Below the pieces are notes generated by a model, which saw nothing but the letters and a program-made list of their open reading frames with translations, made no database searches and had not been told where the DNA came from. From NCBI RefSeq assembly GCF_016901695.1, contig NZ_JACJKS010000014.1, forward strand, positions 1 through 55,902: 55,902 nucleotides of DNA, in the 5' to 3' direction. Each line of letters begins with the position of its first letter. The first letter of the stretch is position 1. The position numbers and the translations under genes are program-made. This document shows, one piece after another, positions 1 through 10,467 of this stretch. The DNA is from Mordavella massiliensis. Lineage in GTDB: Bacteria > Bacillota > Clostridia > Lachnospirales > Lachnospiraceae.

Positions 1-110
1 TCGATCCGATTTCCGTTCTGAATATTTCTCTTAGAAATTTTCAGGGTCGTTGTCTATTGTTCAGTTATCAAGGTTCTTCGTTGTTTCCGCCTCTCAGCGA
101 CAACTTCTAC

Positions 111-213
111 AGTTTATCATGCCGCTTTCGGTTTGTCAACAAGTTTTTTCATTTTGTTTGCTGTCGCTCGCGACAGCTTTGATATAATAGCACAGGCAAA
201 ACGAAATTGTCAA
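111..213 (-). promoter_or_regulatory. Tandem sigma-A promoters reading left, probably of an rRNA operon
   Basis: Two strong promoters lie on the minus strand. P1 has TTGACA (208-213), an 18-bp spacer and TATTAT (184-189). P2 has TTGACA (134-139), a 17-bp spacer and TAAACT (111-116). Below P2 the minus strand reads through a leader (1-105) containing GAACCTTGATAACTGAACAA, which resembles the leader/antitermination region before Firmicutes rRNA genes. Tandem consensus promoters with no ORF behind them fit an rrn operon just outside the left edge. The rRNA itself is not visible, so this is inference. Positions 1-309 hold no gene that I can support. Confidence 0.65.
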
Positions 214-309
214 TGTTATTTTTATTTTTTATTTTATTTATATAATATACACAATTTTGCACGTCTCATTCGGTTCTGCAGAGGTATATCTGCCCATTGG
301 ATCTCCGGC

Positions 310-1668
310 TTACAGTAAACTGATCGCCTCGTTCAGGGAGCGGACCCCAATGACCTGGATCCCCCGGATATTCTTCACCGCGTCCACGGATACAGCCGGC
401 ACAACGCATGTCCTGAAACCGAGCTTTTTCGCCTCGGACACCCGCTGCTCCGGCATACTGACGGCGCGCACTTCGCCGCTTAAGCCCACTTCCCCAAAGA
501 CGAGCATGTCTTCCGGGACCGGCCGGTTTTTATAGCTGGACGCAAGGGCCATCACGATCCCCAGGTCCACTGCCGGCTCATTGATACGGATCCCGCCCGC
601 TATATTCACGTAGGCGTCGTAGTTGGACAGGGGCAGGCCCAGCCTTTTTTCCAGCACTGCCATGAGAAGGTTGACCCGGTTGTAGTCCGTCCCCGCTGCC
701 GTCCGCCGGGGCATGCCGAAACTGCTGCGGCAGACAAGGGCCTGGATCTCCAGCAGGATGGGGCGCGTCCCCTCCATGGAACAGGCTACCACAGAGCCGG
801 ACGCATTTTCAGGTCTCCCGCTCAGCATGAACTCAGACGGATTGGCAACCTCTCTGAGTCCGTCCTGCCTCATCTCAAAGACGCCGATCTCATTGGTGGA
901 GCCAAACCGGTTTTTAACACCCCGCAGGATCCGGTAGGAGGCATGCCTGTCTCCCTCAAAGTAGAGGACCGTATCCACCATATGTTCCAGCACCCTCGGA
1001 CCGGCCACCGTCCCTTCTTTTGTCACATGTCCTACAATAAAGATGGAAATGCCAAGCCCTTTTGCGATCTGCATGAACACGTTGGTCGCCTCCCGGACCT
1101 GGGAGACGCTTCCCGGCGCGGAGGACACCTCCTCGCTGTACATGGTCTGGATCGAATCTATCACTGCCAGGGCCGGGCGCTGCTTCTCGATGGCGCCGCG
1201 GATCGCCTCAATGTTCGTCTCGCAAAGAAGCAGAAGCTCATCGGTAAACGCCCCCATACGGTCTGCCCTGAGCCGGATCTGCCGGAGGGACTCCTCACCG
1301 GATATGTAGAGGATCTTTTCGTGTCTTGCCGCCAGCCTCTGGCACACCTGCAGAAGCAGGGTCGACTTTCCGATGCCCGGATCACCGCCCACAAGCACAA
1401 GGGAGCCCGGCACAATGCCGCCCCCCAGGACACGGTCCAGTTCCCCGATCCCTGTCTGCGTCCGCTCGTCGCTGTCTGTGCGCACGCTGGAGAGGGGCAC
1501 CGCCTCCGCCTCCTGCCTGCGCTTTGTCTGGGAACCGGCCGGGGACGGGGCTACCTTCTCTTCCACAAATGTATTCCACTGTCTGCACACCGGGCACTGG
1601 CCCAGCCATTTGCTCTCTTCGTGCCCGCAGTTCTGGCAGAAGAAAACACTCTTCTTCACTTTTGCCAC
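310..1668 (-). CDS. radA: DNA repair protein RadA (Sms)
   Basis: RadA is a RecA-like, DnaB-type ATPase that drives branch migration and helps process recombination intermediates. It begins with a zinc finger (C11, C14, C25, C28), then a Walker A GGDPGIGKST (94-103), the RadA signature KNRFG, and a C-terminal Lon-like domain. At about 452 residues it has the usual family length. I place the start at the GTG at 1668. An ATG at 1674 is only one base after AGGAG, whereas the GTG is seven bases away and gives the usual MAK-type N-terminus. It lies downstream of clpC and a small hypothetical gene on the same strand. Identity is very secure; the exact start is less so. Confidence 0.96.
   Translation of the reverse strand: MAKVKKSVFFCQNCGHEESKWLGQCPVCRQWNTFVEEKVAPSPAGSQTKRRQEAEAVPLSSVRTDSDERTQTGIGELDRVLGGGIVPGSLVLVGGDPGIGKSTLLLQVCQRLAARHEKILYISGEESLRQIRLRADRMGAFTDELLLLCETNIEAIRGAIEKQRPALAVIDSIQTMYSEEVSSAPGSVSQVREATNVFMQIAKGLGISIFIVGHVTKEGTVAGPRVLEHMVDTVLYFEGDRHASYRILRGVKNRFGSTNEIGVFEMRQDGLREVANPSEFMLSGRPENASGSVVACSMEGTRPILLEIQALVCRSSFGMPRRTAAGTDYNRVNLLMAVLEKRLGLPLSNYDAYVNIAGGIRINEPAVDLGIVMALASSYKNRPVPEDMLVFGEVGLSGEVRAVSMPEQRVSEAKKLGFRTCVVPAVSVDAVKNIRGIQVIGVRSLNEAISLL
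704..735 (-). other. Inverted repeat inside the region complementary to radA
   Basis: No terminator is called inside radA. The real hairpin between genes is at 1706-1735 and is described separately. Confidence 0.02.
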
Positions 1669-1702
1669 GCTCATTCTCCTATCCGTCTACGCCTCTGTCC
1701 GT

Positions 1703-1735
1703 CAAACAGGCTGCGGTCTTTCCCCCGCAGCCTGT
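1703..1735 (-). terminator. Hairpin between the 137-aa gene and radA
   Basis: ACAGGCTGCGG (1706-1716) and CCGCAGCCTGT (1725-1735) form a perfect 11-bp stem with an 8-nt loop. On the minus strand only three Ts follow, so termination is probably partial. It would reduce read-through from the upstream gene into radA, whose start is 35 bases further on. Confidence 0.55.
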
Positions 1736-1781
1736 CCTGTGTCTGTGTATGTTCCGCGCCGCTTATACCGGCAGGGATGTC

Positions 1782-2195
1782 CTATTTCTCAACAATCCTG
1801 ATCCGGATGCTCTTTCCTTCCTCCAGCTCCGCGCTGACACTCAGCTTGCCGCTCAGGTTCGTCTTCATGTCGCCCACGTTCACGTCATCCATGTAGACGA
1901 CATACTCGCTGTCCGCCTCCAGCTCAAGAGTGAACTGTACATCCCTCGGTGCAGATACTTTAAAGGAAACCTCGCCGCCTTCTGCTTTAAAATTCTCCAC
2001 CGCGGTTCCCGGGACAGACTCGTACACGAACATACCGTTCTTTTCCAGCTTGGTGATCTCCGCGAATGTCTTTACCTTATAGATGTCTCCCTGGAACTCA
2101 AAGCCGTCCAGCTTTGTCTTGGCGTCCAGTGTGTAATCGCCAAAGCTCAGCGTCCCGTCACTTTCTGCGCGCAACAGCTCTTTTACTACTGCCAT
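1782..2195 (-). CDS. Conserved hypothetical protein (137 aa), clpC-radA linked
   Basis: This is a 137-residue acidic protein rich in predicted beta strand, starting MAVVKELL. It has no signal peptide, membrane segment or catalytic motif that I can see. From memory, close relatives in Lachnospiraceae are sometimes labelled endosialidase, but nothing in this sequence supports glycosidase activity, so I do not transfer that name. It sits between clpC and radA on the same strand, with a good ribosome site (AGGAGGACATGAG just before its ATG). The arrangement suggests a conserved housekeeping neighbourhood rather than a defined role. Function unknown. Confidence 0.85.
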   Translation of the reverse strand: MAVVKELLRAESDGTLSFGDYTLDAKTKLDGFEFQGDIYKVKTFAEITKLEKNGMFVYESVPGTAVENFKAEGGEVSFKVSAPRDVQFTLELEADSEYVVYMDDVNVGDMKTNLSGKLSVSAELEEGKSIRIRIVEK

Positions 2196-2252
2196 GTCTC
2201 ATGTCCTCCTGATGGTTCTTCTTTTGTATCCACATTATATCTCAAAAAAATT

Positions 2253-4688
<2,436 letters not shown>

Positions 4689-4697
4689 ATGAAATAG

Positions 4698-4722
4698 AGA
4701 AAAGCGGAACTTCCGCTTTTCT
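4698..4722 (-). terminator. Hairpin immediately before clpC start
   Basis: AGAAAAGCGGA (4698-4708) pairs perfectly with TCCGCTTTTCT (4712-4722) around a 3-nt loop. On the minus strand the 3' arm ends in TTTTCTCTATTT, like an intrinsic terminator of the gntR transcript. It ends only nine bases before the clpC ATG, so it may also act as a leader element for clpC. Confidence 0.6.
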
Positions 4723-4766
4723 TTGCTCCTTTCTCCGTATTTCCGCGCAGACCGGATCTTTCTCCT

Positions 4767-5135
4767 CTATGCGTACTCATCAAAGATCTCATCTACCAGC
4801 GCGTGCACTTCATCTCTGGATATATCCCTGCAGCAGCCCCGGGCCAGCACGATGCGGAGCTGCTCCTTCATCTCCTCCGCCGCCTTGATCTTGTCCACGT
4901 CGAGGGCTACGACCGCGCCCTTCCTGCGGTCCAGTTGGATAAACCCCTCCTGCCGCAGCAGGCTGTACGCCTTGTTGACTGTGTGCATGTTGATCCCCAC
5001 TGTCTGGGCCATCTGGCGGACGGACGGAAGCGGATCCCCCTCCCGGATCTGTGCGGTGGCGATCCCCAGAATGATCTGGTTGCGCACCTGCATATAGATA
5101 GCCTCGTCACTGTTAAAATCAATCTCTATCAGCAT
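4767..5135 (-). CDS. GntR-family transcriptional regulator, short YtrA-like
   Basis: This 122-residue protein has an N-terminal winged helix typical of GntR regulators (about 10-75, with the GDPLPSVRQMA recognition region) followed by a short helical tail of about 45 residues. The tail is too small for a FadR or HutC ligand domain, so it fits the YtrA subfamily. Regulators of that family usually control ABC transporters encoded beside them. Here the only gene in line is clpC, so it may be autoregulatory or act elsewhere. A good ribosome site (GAGAAGGGGATACT) precedes the ATG. Ligand and targets are unknown. Confidence 0.88.
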   Translation of the reverse strand: MLIEIDFNSDEAIYMQVRNQIILGIATAQIREGDPLPSVRQMAQTVGINMHTVNKAYSLLRQEGFIQLDRRKGAVVALDVDKIKAAEEMKEQLRIVLARGCCRDISRDEVHALVDEIFDEYA

Positions 5136-5182
5136 AGTATCCCCTTCTCGCAGACAAGCGTCCTTTTTCTGGTGTTATATAT

Positions 5183-5212
5183 ACCTTAGCACACATTGCA
5201 CAGACCGCGCAA
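5183..5212 (-). promoter_or_regulatory. Possible gntR promoter
   Basis: On the minus strand TTGCGC (5207-5212), an 18-bp spacer and TAAGGT (5183-5188) lie about 48 bases before the gntR start. The match to consensus is moderate. Confidence 0.4.
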
Positions 5213-5224
5213 GTAAAAGAAGCG

Positions 5225-6016
5225 CTACCGGATCACAATATTTCCCGCTTTTCTCGGCGCAGTCCGCCTGTAGGAGACTGCCGGGTACCCGAGGAGCATG
5301 CAGCAGGTCACACTCCGCCTGCCAATGCCAAGCCAGTCCCTGAGGGCGTCGCTTCTTTCCACAACCGCCTTCGTGTACCCGCTGAACAGGGCGCCCGCTC
5401 CCTCAGCCGCTGCCATGGCCTCGATATTTGCGGCCGCGATCCCGCCGTCCAGGGGATCCCGGGACGTGATCACAAGGAAGGAAGTGGCATTGAAGAAAAA
5501 GGTGTCCTCCTTCGGATCCTTCTCATGCTTTTCGTAAAAGCCCCGGAACACCCGCTCATAGAGGGGCGCCTCCTCTTTCATCTCCTCAAGGAGACCGGGC
5601 AGCTCCTGCCAGAACAGTTCCTTGAACGCTTCCAGCTCGTCCCGGATGAGGACGAACCTGCTTCCCTGCGTGTTTTTCGCTGTCGGGGCGTAGCGTCCGG
5701 CGTTCAGGATGCGCTCCAGCTTTTCCGTCTCAACCGGCGTGCTTTTGAAGTTGCGGATGCTCCTCCTGAATTTGATGGCCCGGAGCAGATGTTCCGGATC
5801 CACACGAAAACTGTCCTGATCATACTCTTCCACTTCGTCCATGGCATACTCCGGAATGGACACAGCGCCTGTCGGACAGACTGCCACGCAGTGCCCGCAC
5901 TGGATGCATTTCCTTATATACTGTGCTTTCTTATCTGCAACTTCCAGCGCGCCGCCCGGGCAGTCACGCACGCAGGCCCCGCAGCCGATACAGAGTTCCC
6001 TGTTGATCTCAACCAT
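5225..6016 (-). CDS. Nitroreductase-family protein with N-terminal 2x[4Fe-4S] ferredoxin domain
   Basis: The 263-residue protein joins a two-cluster ferredoxin domain (CIGCGACVRDCP and CIQCGHCVAVCP, within the first 60 residues) to a nitroreductase-like FMN domain (RRSIRNFKSTPVE, RYAPTAKN, and a glycine-rich C-terminal half). Such fusions probably pass electrons from a low-potential donor to flavin; the substrate is not predictable. The start at 6016 is chosen because AAAGGAG lies nine bases before this ATG. A longer reading to 6106 adds a cysteine-rich segment without a ribosome site. It is monocistronic between two intergenic hairpin or promoter regions. Confidence 0.9.
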   Translation of the reverse strand: MVEINRELCIGCGACVRDCPGGALEVADKKAQYIRKCIQCGHCVAVCPTGAVSIPEYAMDEVEEYDQDSFRVDPEHLLRAIKFRRSIRNFKSTPVETEKLERILNAGRYAPTAKNTQGSRFVLIRDELEAFKELFWQELPGLLEEMKEEAPLYERVFRGFYEKHEKDPKEDTFFFNATSFLVITSRDPLDGGIAAANIEAMAAAEGAGALFSGYTKAVVERSDALRDWLGIGRRSVTCCMLLGYPAVSYRRTAPRKAGNIVIR

Positions 6017-6061
6017 ATCTTTCACTCCTTTAAAACAATCCAGACAACTGACATCTCTGAT

Positions 6062-6089
6062 ATAGTAACACAGGTAGCGATTTCTGCAA
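6062..6089 (-). promoter_or_regulatory. Possible promoter of the ferredoxin-nitroreductase gene
   Basis: TTGCAG (6084-6089), a 16-bp spacer and TACTAT (6062-6067) lie on the minus strand, 46 bases before the ATG. Confidence 0.45.
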
Positions 6090-6111
6090 ATGTTTTTCTG
6101 CCGCACATTCA

Positions 6112-6146
6112 GAGGGCGCCCCTGCCGTACGGCACAGGGCGCCCTC
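6112..6146 (-). terminator. GC-rich hairpin downstream of ald
   Basis: GAGGGCGCCC on the left arm pairs with GGGCGCCCTC on the right, with a second short helix GCC/GGC inside. The U-tract is poor on both strands. It lies 34 bases past the ald stop codon and is the likely end of the ald transcript. Confidence 0.55.
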
Positions 6147-6179
6147 CTTTAAAAAGCTGTGAACTTATATCCTGATCTC

Positions 6180-7301
6180 TTACTTGCAGATCTCCCGGAT
6201 GTCTGTGTACTCATAGCAGTCAAAGCTGTCTGCCACGTTCTTGCAGGTCAGTTTTCCGTCGTATGTGTTGATGGCGGAGTAGATCACCTCGTTGTCCGCG
6301 CACGCCTTCTCAAGGCCCTTGTTCGCGATCTGCAGTCCGTAGGAGAGAGTCGCGTTCGTCAGGGCGATGGTGGATGTCCTCGGAACTGCGCCAGGCATAT
6401 TTCCTACGCAGTAGTGAACAATGCCGTCCTCGATGAAGATCGGATCGTCGTGGTAGGTCACCTTTGTTGTCTCGCCGCAGCCGCCCTGGTCAACAGCAAC
6501 GTCTACGAATACAGCGCCCGGTTTCATCTCTTTTAAGTATTTCTTCTTGAAGATCTTGGGAGCGGCTTTTCCGGGGATCAGTACGCAGCCGATCACGAGG
6601 TCCGCCTCTTTGACTGCCTTCTCAATGTTCGCGTCGTTGGATACGAGCGTCTGGATGCGGGCTCCGAAAATGTCGTCCAGATAAGCCAGTCTCGGAAGGC
6701 TGATATCCAGGATCGTTACGTTCGCGCCCATGCCCACTGCGATCTTGCAGGCGTTGGTTCCTACATTACCGCCGCCCAGGATCACGATGTTGGCCTTCGG
6801 TGTGCCGGGAACGCCTGCCAGGAGAACGCCCTCCCCGCCGAATGTCTGCTCCAGATATTTCGCGCCTTCCTGAATACTCAGGCGGCCGGCGATCTGGCTC
6901 ATGGGAGCAAGGAGCGGAAGGCCGCCCTGTCTCGGATCAAACAGCGTCTCGTACGCAACGCCCTTTACCTTGCCGTTGAGGAGCGCGTCTGTCTGCGGCT
7001 TGTCAGCCGCAAGATGCAGGTATGTATAGAGGATCAGCCCCTCATGGAATAACGGATACTCCTCCGGAAGAGGCTCTTTTACTTTGATCATCATCTCAAC
7101 TGTATCCCATACTTCCTTGGCTGTATCGATCATCTTCGCACCGGCAGCCTCGTACTCAGCGTCCGGGAAACCGGATCCTGCGCCCGCGCCCTTCTCAATG
7201 TAAACCTCATGGCCCGCAGCCACATAGCTCTTCACACTGTCAGGTGTCATACCTACACGGAACTCATTGTTTTTGATTTCTTTTACGCATCCTACTTTCA
7301 A
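6180..7301 (-). CDS. ald: Alanine dehydrogenase
   Basis: This enzyme interconverts L-alanine and pyruvate plus ammonia using NAD. The 373 residues begin MKVGCVKEIKNNEFRVGMTP, characteristic of the Ald/PNT family. They contain the NAD-binding segment VILGGGNVGTNACKIAVGMG near residue 170-190 and the conserved GGLPLLAPMSQIAGR. Family length is normal. It is transcribed alone, divergently from an RpiR-type regulator, with two repeat operators in the shared intergenic region. In Firmicutes Ald is used for alanine catabolism and for spore germination or sporulation physiology, which fits a spore former. Confidence 0.95.
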   Translation of the reverse strand: MKVGCVKEIKNNEFRVGMTPDSVKSYVAAGHEVYIEKGAGAGSGFPDAEYEAAGAKMIDTAKEVWDTVEMMIKVKEPLPEEYPLFHEGLILYTYLHLAADKPQTDALLNGKVKGVAYETLFDPRQGGLPLLAPMSQIAGRLSIQEGAKYLEQTFGGEGVLLAGVPGTPKANIVILGGGNVGTNACKIAVGMGANVTILDISLPRLAYLDDIFGARIQTLVSNDANIEKAVKEADLVIGCVLIPGKAAPKIFKKKYLKEMKPGAVFVDVAVDQGGCGETTKVTYHDDPIFIEDGIVHYCVGNMPGAVPRTSTIALTNATLSYGLQIANKGLEKACADNEVIYSAINTYDGKLTCKNVADSFDCYEYTDIREICK

Positions 7302-7361
7302 CTTTCTCTACCTCCTGTTTTCTGTTTTGGCGTGATGCCTTTTCGTACGGTTTTGTCTGGA

Positions 7362-7407
7362 TGAAAAATATTTTTCAAAACTTTTTTGTTTTGAAGAATA
7401 TTATTCA
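7362..7407. promoter_or_regulatory. Two 16-bp palindromes, likely RpiR-type operators
   Basis: TGAAAAATATTTTTCA (7362-7377) is a perfect palindrome. TGAAGAATATTATTCA (7392-7407) has the same core with one mismatched pair. They start exactly 30 bp apart, about three helical turns, and sit between the ald promoter and the ald start. They are probably bound by the divergent RpiR-family regulator. Confidence 0.65.
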
Positions 7408-7422
7408 TTTGTTTCTAAAAAC

Positions 7423-7451
7423 ATGATATCACACCATTTCATCATATTCAA
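7423..7451 (-). promoter_or_regulatory. ald promoter
   Basis: TTGAAT (7446-7451), a 17-bp spacer and TATCAT (7423-7428) on the minus strand. Transcription would start near 7416, placing both palindromes in the early transcribed region, a position suited to repression by roadblock. Confidence 0.55.
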
Positions 7452-7594
7452 TAAAAGTTATTTTTTTCACGAAACTTTTTATTTGTGCATTTTCATTCAT
7501 TTGTCTATACAATTGACTTGCTTATTTCCACATTTTGTGGTTAAATCTTAGTAACAGGAAAACAGTTGGGGATAGTTCCCCGGAGGAATCGAGT

Positions 7595-8452
7595 ATGAAA
7601 GAATTAAGAGAACTTATCAATAAAACGCCTCTCACCAAGACGCAGAAAATGATCGCCCAGTATATCCTGGACAACTCTGCCGACGCCTGTTTCATGACAT
7701 CCACGGAGATCGCCCTCAAGCTGGGGGTCAGCGAATCATCTGTCATCCGTTTCAGCCGTTCCCTCGGATTTAGCGGATTTATGGATTTCCAGAAGAGCCT
7801 GCGCAGAGATTACCAGGACAAGGTACTGAGCATCTCCAGCTCCATCACGATCCCCTCCCAGAGGATTGCCAAGCGGGCGCAGCTCACCAGCTCCGCAGAG
7901 TATATAAACAGGCACTTAAAGAACGCCGCCAAGAACCTGGAGAACGCGCTCACTTCCAACCGGCCGGAGGCCTTCGAGGAGACGGCGGACATCATCCTTG
8001 CCAGCCGGCACAAGTACATCACCGCCTCCCGCGGCAATTCCTCCCTCGGGGACTATTTTCTTCTCTATCTGAAGCACATGGTTCCCAACGTGGAGACGAC
8101 AAGCTCCTCCGCCATCAGCCCGGTGGACCACCTGTGCAACATTTCAAAAGACGACTGCCTCATCATGTTCAGCTTCCCCCGGTATTCCTCCGAGGATAAG
8201 ATCTGCGCCCGCATGGCGCGGGAAGCCGGTGCAAAGATCATCGTCGTCACCGACAAGCCAAGCGCGCTCCTCGCGGAGTACGCCACCGTCCTCTTCACCG
8301 TACCGGTGGACAGCAACGCTTTCTTCAACTGTATGGTAGGCCCCCAGTTCGTAGCCGAGGCCATCCTCGAGACACTGAGCCACAAGGCAAAGGGAATTGA
8401 GAAGAGACTCAAGAAAATCGACAGATATCTCGGCGAATTGGGCAATTATTAA
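7595..8452 (+). CDS. RpiR/MurR-family transcriptional regulator
   Basis: The 285-residue protein has an N-terminal RpiR helix-turn-helix (1-77; MTSTEIALKLGVSESSVIRF) and a C-terminal SIS domain (about 125-260) of the kind that binds sugar phosphates or similar ligands. It is the only long plus-strand gene in the left 47 kb. The start at 7595 is chosen for the ribosome site GGAGG 8 bases upstream; an upstream ATG at 7535 has none. Its divergence from ald, plus the paired palindromes, suggests that it controls ald and possibly itself. An amino-acid rather than sugar effector would be unusual for the family; the ligand is unknown. Confidence 0.92.
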   Translation: MKELRELINKTPLTKTQKMIAQYILDNSADACFMTSTEIALKLGVSESSVIRFSRSLGFSGFMDFQKSLRRDYQDKVLSISSSITIPSQRIAKRAQLTSSAEYINRHLKNAAKNLENALTSNRPEAFEETADIILASRHKYITASRGNSSLGDYFLLYLKHMVPNVETTSSSAISPVDHLCNISKDDCLIMFSFPRYSSEDKICARMAREAGAKIIVVTDKPSALLAEYATVLFTVPVDSNAFFNCMVGPQFVAEAILETLSHKAKGIEKRLKKIDRYLGELGNY

Positions 8453-8464
8453 TCGCGGAAATGC

Positions 8465-8507
8465 AATTCCGGACGTAACACTTTTAAAAAGTGTTACGTC
8501 CGGAATT
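8465..8507. repeat. Perfect 18-bp inverted repeat between convergent genes
   Basis: AATTCCGGACGTAACACT (8465-8482) and its exact reverse complement (8490-8507) flank a 7-nt loop. It lies 12 bases after the rpiR stop and 50 bases after purD. Neither strand has a following U-tract, so it may be a bidirectional terminator of non-standard form or the remnant of a small mobile repeat. Confidence 0.7.
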
Positions 8508-8557
8508 AACATTACTGGTGTGTTATTGTGTCTTTTGCATCTACTCCTGCAACTTCT

Positions 8558-9832
8558 CTACGCCTCGTCAATGGCTTTGCCGATGTCATGGCGCATGTAC
8601 TTGTTGTCAAACTGCACCCACTCCGTAGCCGCATAAGCGTTGGCCCTGGCCTCTTTGAGATCCTTTCCCTTGGCCGTGATGCCCAGCACCCGGCCGCCGT
8701 TTGTGACGATCCGGCCGTCCGCCAGCTTTGTTCCCGCATGGAAGCAGTAGTAGCCCTCGTGCTTCTCAAACTCGTCAAGCCCTGTGATGGGAAGTCCCTT
8801 CTCGTAGGAGACCGGGTATCCCTCGGACGCCAGCACAACGCAGACCGCGGCATTGTCCTCGAACTGCAGGTCAATCTGATCCAGCGTGCCGTCGATGCAG
8901 GCCTCCACCACTTCAAGGATATCGTTCTTCATCCGGGGCAGCACCACCTGGGCTTCCGGGTCGCCGAACCTTGCGTTGTACTCCAGCACCTTGGGGCCGT
9001 CCGCCGTCAGCATGAGGCCGAAGAAGATCACGCCCTTAAAGGGGCGCCCCTCCGCTTTCATGGCATCCACAGTGGGCTGGAAAATATATTTCTGGCAGTA
9101 CGCATCTATCTCTTCTGTGTAGAAGGGGCTGGGCGAAAACGTGCCCATGCCGCCCGTGTTGAGCCCGGTATCGCCGTCCCCGGCCCGCTTGTGATCCTGG
9201 GCGCTGGTCATGGTCTTCACGATATTTCCGTCCACAAAGGAAAGGACCGACACTTCCCGGCCTGTCATGAATTCCTCCACCACCATCGTGTTGCCGGAGG
9301 CGCCGAACTTCTTGTCCAGCATGATGGTCTTCACGCCCTCCTCGGCCTCCTCCAGGGTGTTGCAGATGAGAACGCCCTTCCCCAGCGCCAGTCCGTCCGC
9401 CTTGAGGACGATGGGGAATTTCGCCTCTGTCTTCAGATACTGCACAGCCTTATCCGGGTCGTCAAAATTCTCATAGGCCGCTGTGGGGATATTGTACTTT
9501 TTCATCAGATCCTTGGAGAACGCCTTGGAACCCTCCAGGATCGCCGCATTTTTTCTCGGCCCGAAGGTGCGGATGCCCGCCGCCTCCAGCTCATCCACAA
9601 GGCCGCCCACAAGGGGATCGTCCATACCTACGATGACAAGGTCTATGTCCTTCTCCTTCGCGAAGGCCACGATCCGGTCAAACTCCATGGCGCCGATGGG
9701 CTCGCACTGAGCGAACTGCGCGATCCCCGCGTTGCCCGGTGTGCAGTATATCTTATCTGCTTTCTGGCTCTTCGCCACACAGTACGCAATGGCGTGCTCC
9801 CGTCCGCCGCTTCCTACGATCAGTACATTCAT
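8558..9832 (-). CDS. purD: Phosphoribosylamine-glycine ligase (GAR synthetase)
   Basis: PurD joins phosphoribosylamine and glycine with ATP, the second step of purine synthesis. The 424 residues start MNVLIVGSGGREHAIAYC, the PurD hallmark, and show the ATP-grasp segments PIVLKADGLALGKGV and the metal-binding EYNARFGDPE. Length is normal. It is last in a tightly packed purE-purM-purN-purD order, overlapping purN by four bases, so it is translated with it. No purine riboswitch is visible upstream of the cluster within this window. Confidence 0.97.
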   Translation of the reverse strand: MNVLIVGSGGREHAIAYCVAKSQKADKIYCTPGNAGIAQFAQCEPIGAMEFDRIVAFAKEKDIDLVIVGMDDPLVGGLVDELEAAGIRTFGPRKNAAILEGSKAFSKDLMKKYNIPTAAYENFDDPDKAVQYLKTEAKFPIVLKADGLALGKGVLICNTLEEAEEGVKTIMLDKKFGASGNTMVVEEFMTGREVSVLSFVDGNIVKTMTSAQDHKRAGDGDTGLNTGGMGTFSPSPFYTEEIDAYCQKYIFQPTVDAMKAEGRPFKGVIFFGLMLTADGPKVLEYNARFGDPEAQVVLPRMKNDILEVVEACIDGTLDQIDLQFEDNAAVCVVLASEGYPVSYEKGLPITGLDEFEKHEGYYCFHAGTKLADGRIVTNGGRVLGITAKGKDLKEARANAYAATEWVQFDNKYMRHDIGKAIDEA

Positions 9833-10467
9833 CGCTGTTCCTCCTCTTTGATCTTCACCTTGTTCTCCTCCACGGCAACCCTGCCGTTGGCGATGAGATC
9901 AATGGCTCTTGGAAGGATCTTCCACTCGGCCTGTTCCATCACCCGCCGCTGCAGGATCTCCGGCGTGTCGCCCTCCTGCACCTCAACCGCTTTCTGGAGG
10001 ATGATGGGGCCGGTGTCCGTCCCCTCGTCTACAAAATGCACGGTGGCTCCCACCACCTTGACGCCGCGCGCCAGGGCCGCTTCATGGACCTTCAGCCCGT
10101 AGTATCCCGTCCCGCAGAAGGCAGGGATCAGGGACGGGTGGATGTTGATGATCCGGTTTCGGTACCGGGCGATCATCTCCGCCGGGATGACCACAAGGAA
10201 GCCGGCCAGCACAATGATATCCGGTGCAATGGCGTCCACCGCTTCCAGGAACTTCTCATTGAACGTCTCCCGGTCCGGGAAATCCTTCGGGGAGATGCAC
10301 TGCGCATCCACGCCGTGGTCCCTCGCCCGCGTGAGGGCGTAGGCGTTCTTATTGTTGCTGATGACGGCAGCCACTTCCGCGTTCGTGACCGTGCCGTCGT
10401 CCACCGCGTCCAGAATGGCCTGCAGGTTCGTCCCGCCGCCTGACACAAGGACCAGTATCTTTAGCAT
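9829..10467 (-). CDS. purN: Phosphoribosylglycinamide formyltransferase
   Basis: PurN transfers a formyl group from 10-formyl-tetrahydrofolate to GAR, the third purine step. The 212 residues contain the N-terminal VSGGGTNLQA loop, the catalytic asparagine and histidine in NIHPSLIPAF, and the aspartate-bearing VDEGTDTGPII. The C-terminus ends in a charged, lysine- and glutamate-rich tail a little longer than minimal homologues. It overlaps purM by seven bases and purD by four. Confidence 0.97.
   Translation of the reverse strand: MLKILVLVSGGGTNLQAILDAVDDGTVTNAEVAAVISNNKNAYALTRARDHGVDAQCISPKDFPDRETFNEKFLEAVDAIAPDIIVLAGFLVVIPAEMIARYRNRIINIHPSLIPAFCGTGYYGLKVHEAALARGVKVVGATVHFVDEGTDTGPIILQKAVEVQEGDTPEILQRRVMEQAEWKILPRAIDLIANGRVAVEENKVKIKEEEQR

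Noticed and set aside
704-735. Inverted repeat within radA
   Set aside because: I first misplaced the 1706-1735 hairpin here; there is no supported site inside radA. The near-zero-confidence entry in the feature list can be ignored.
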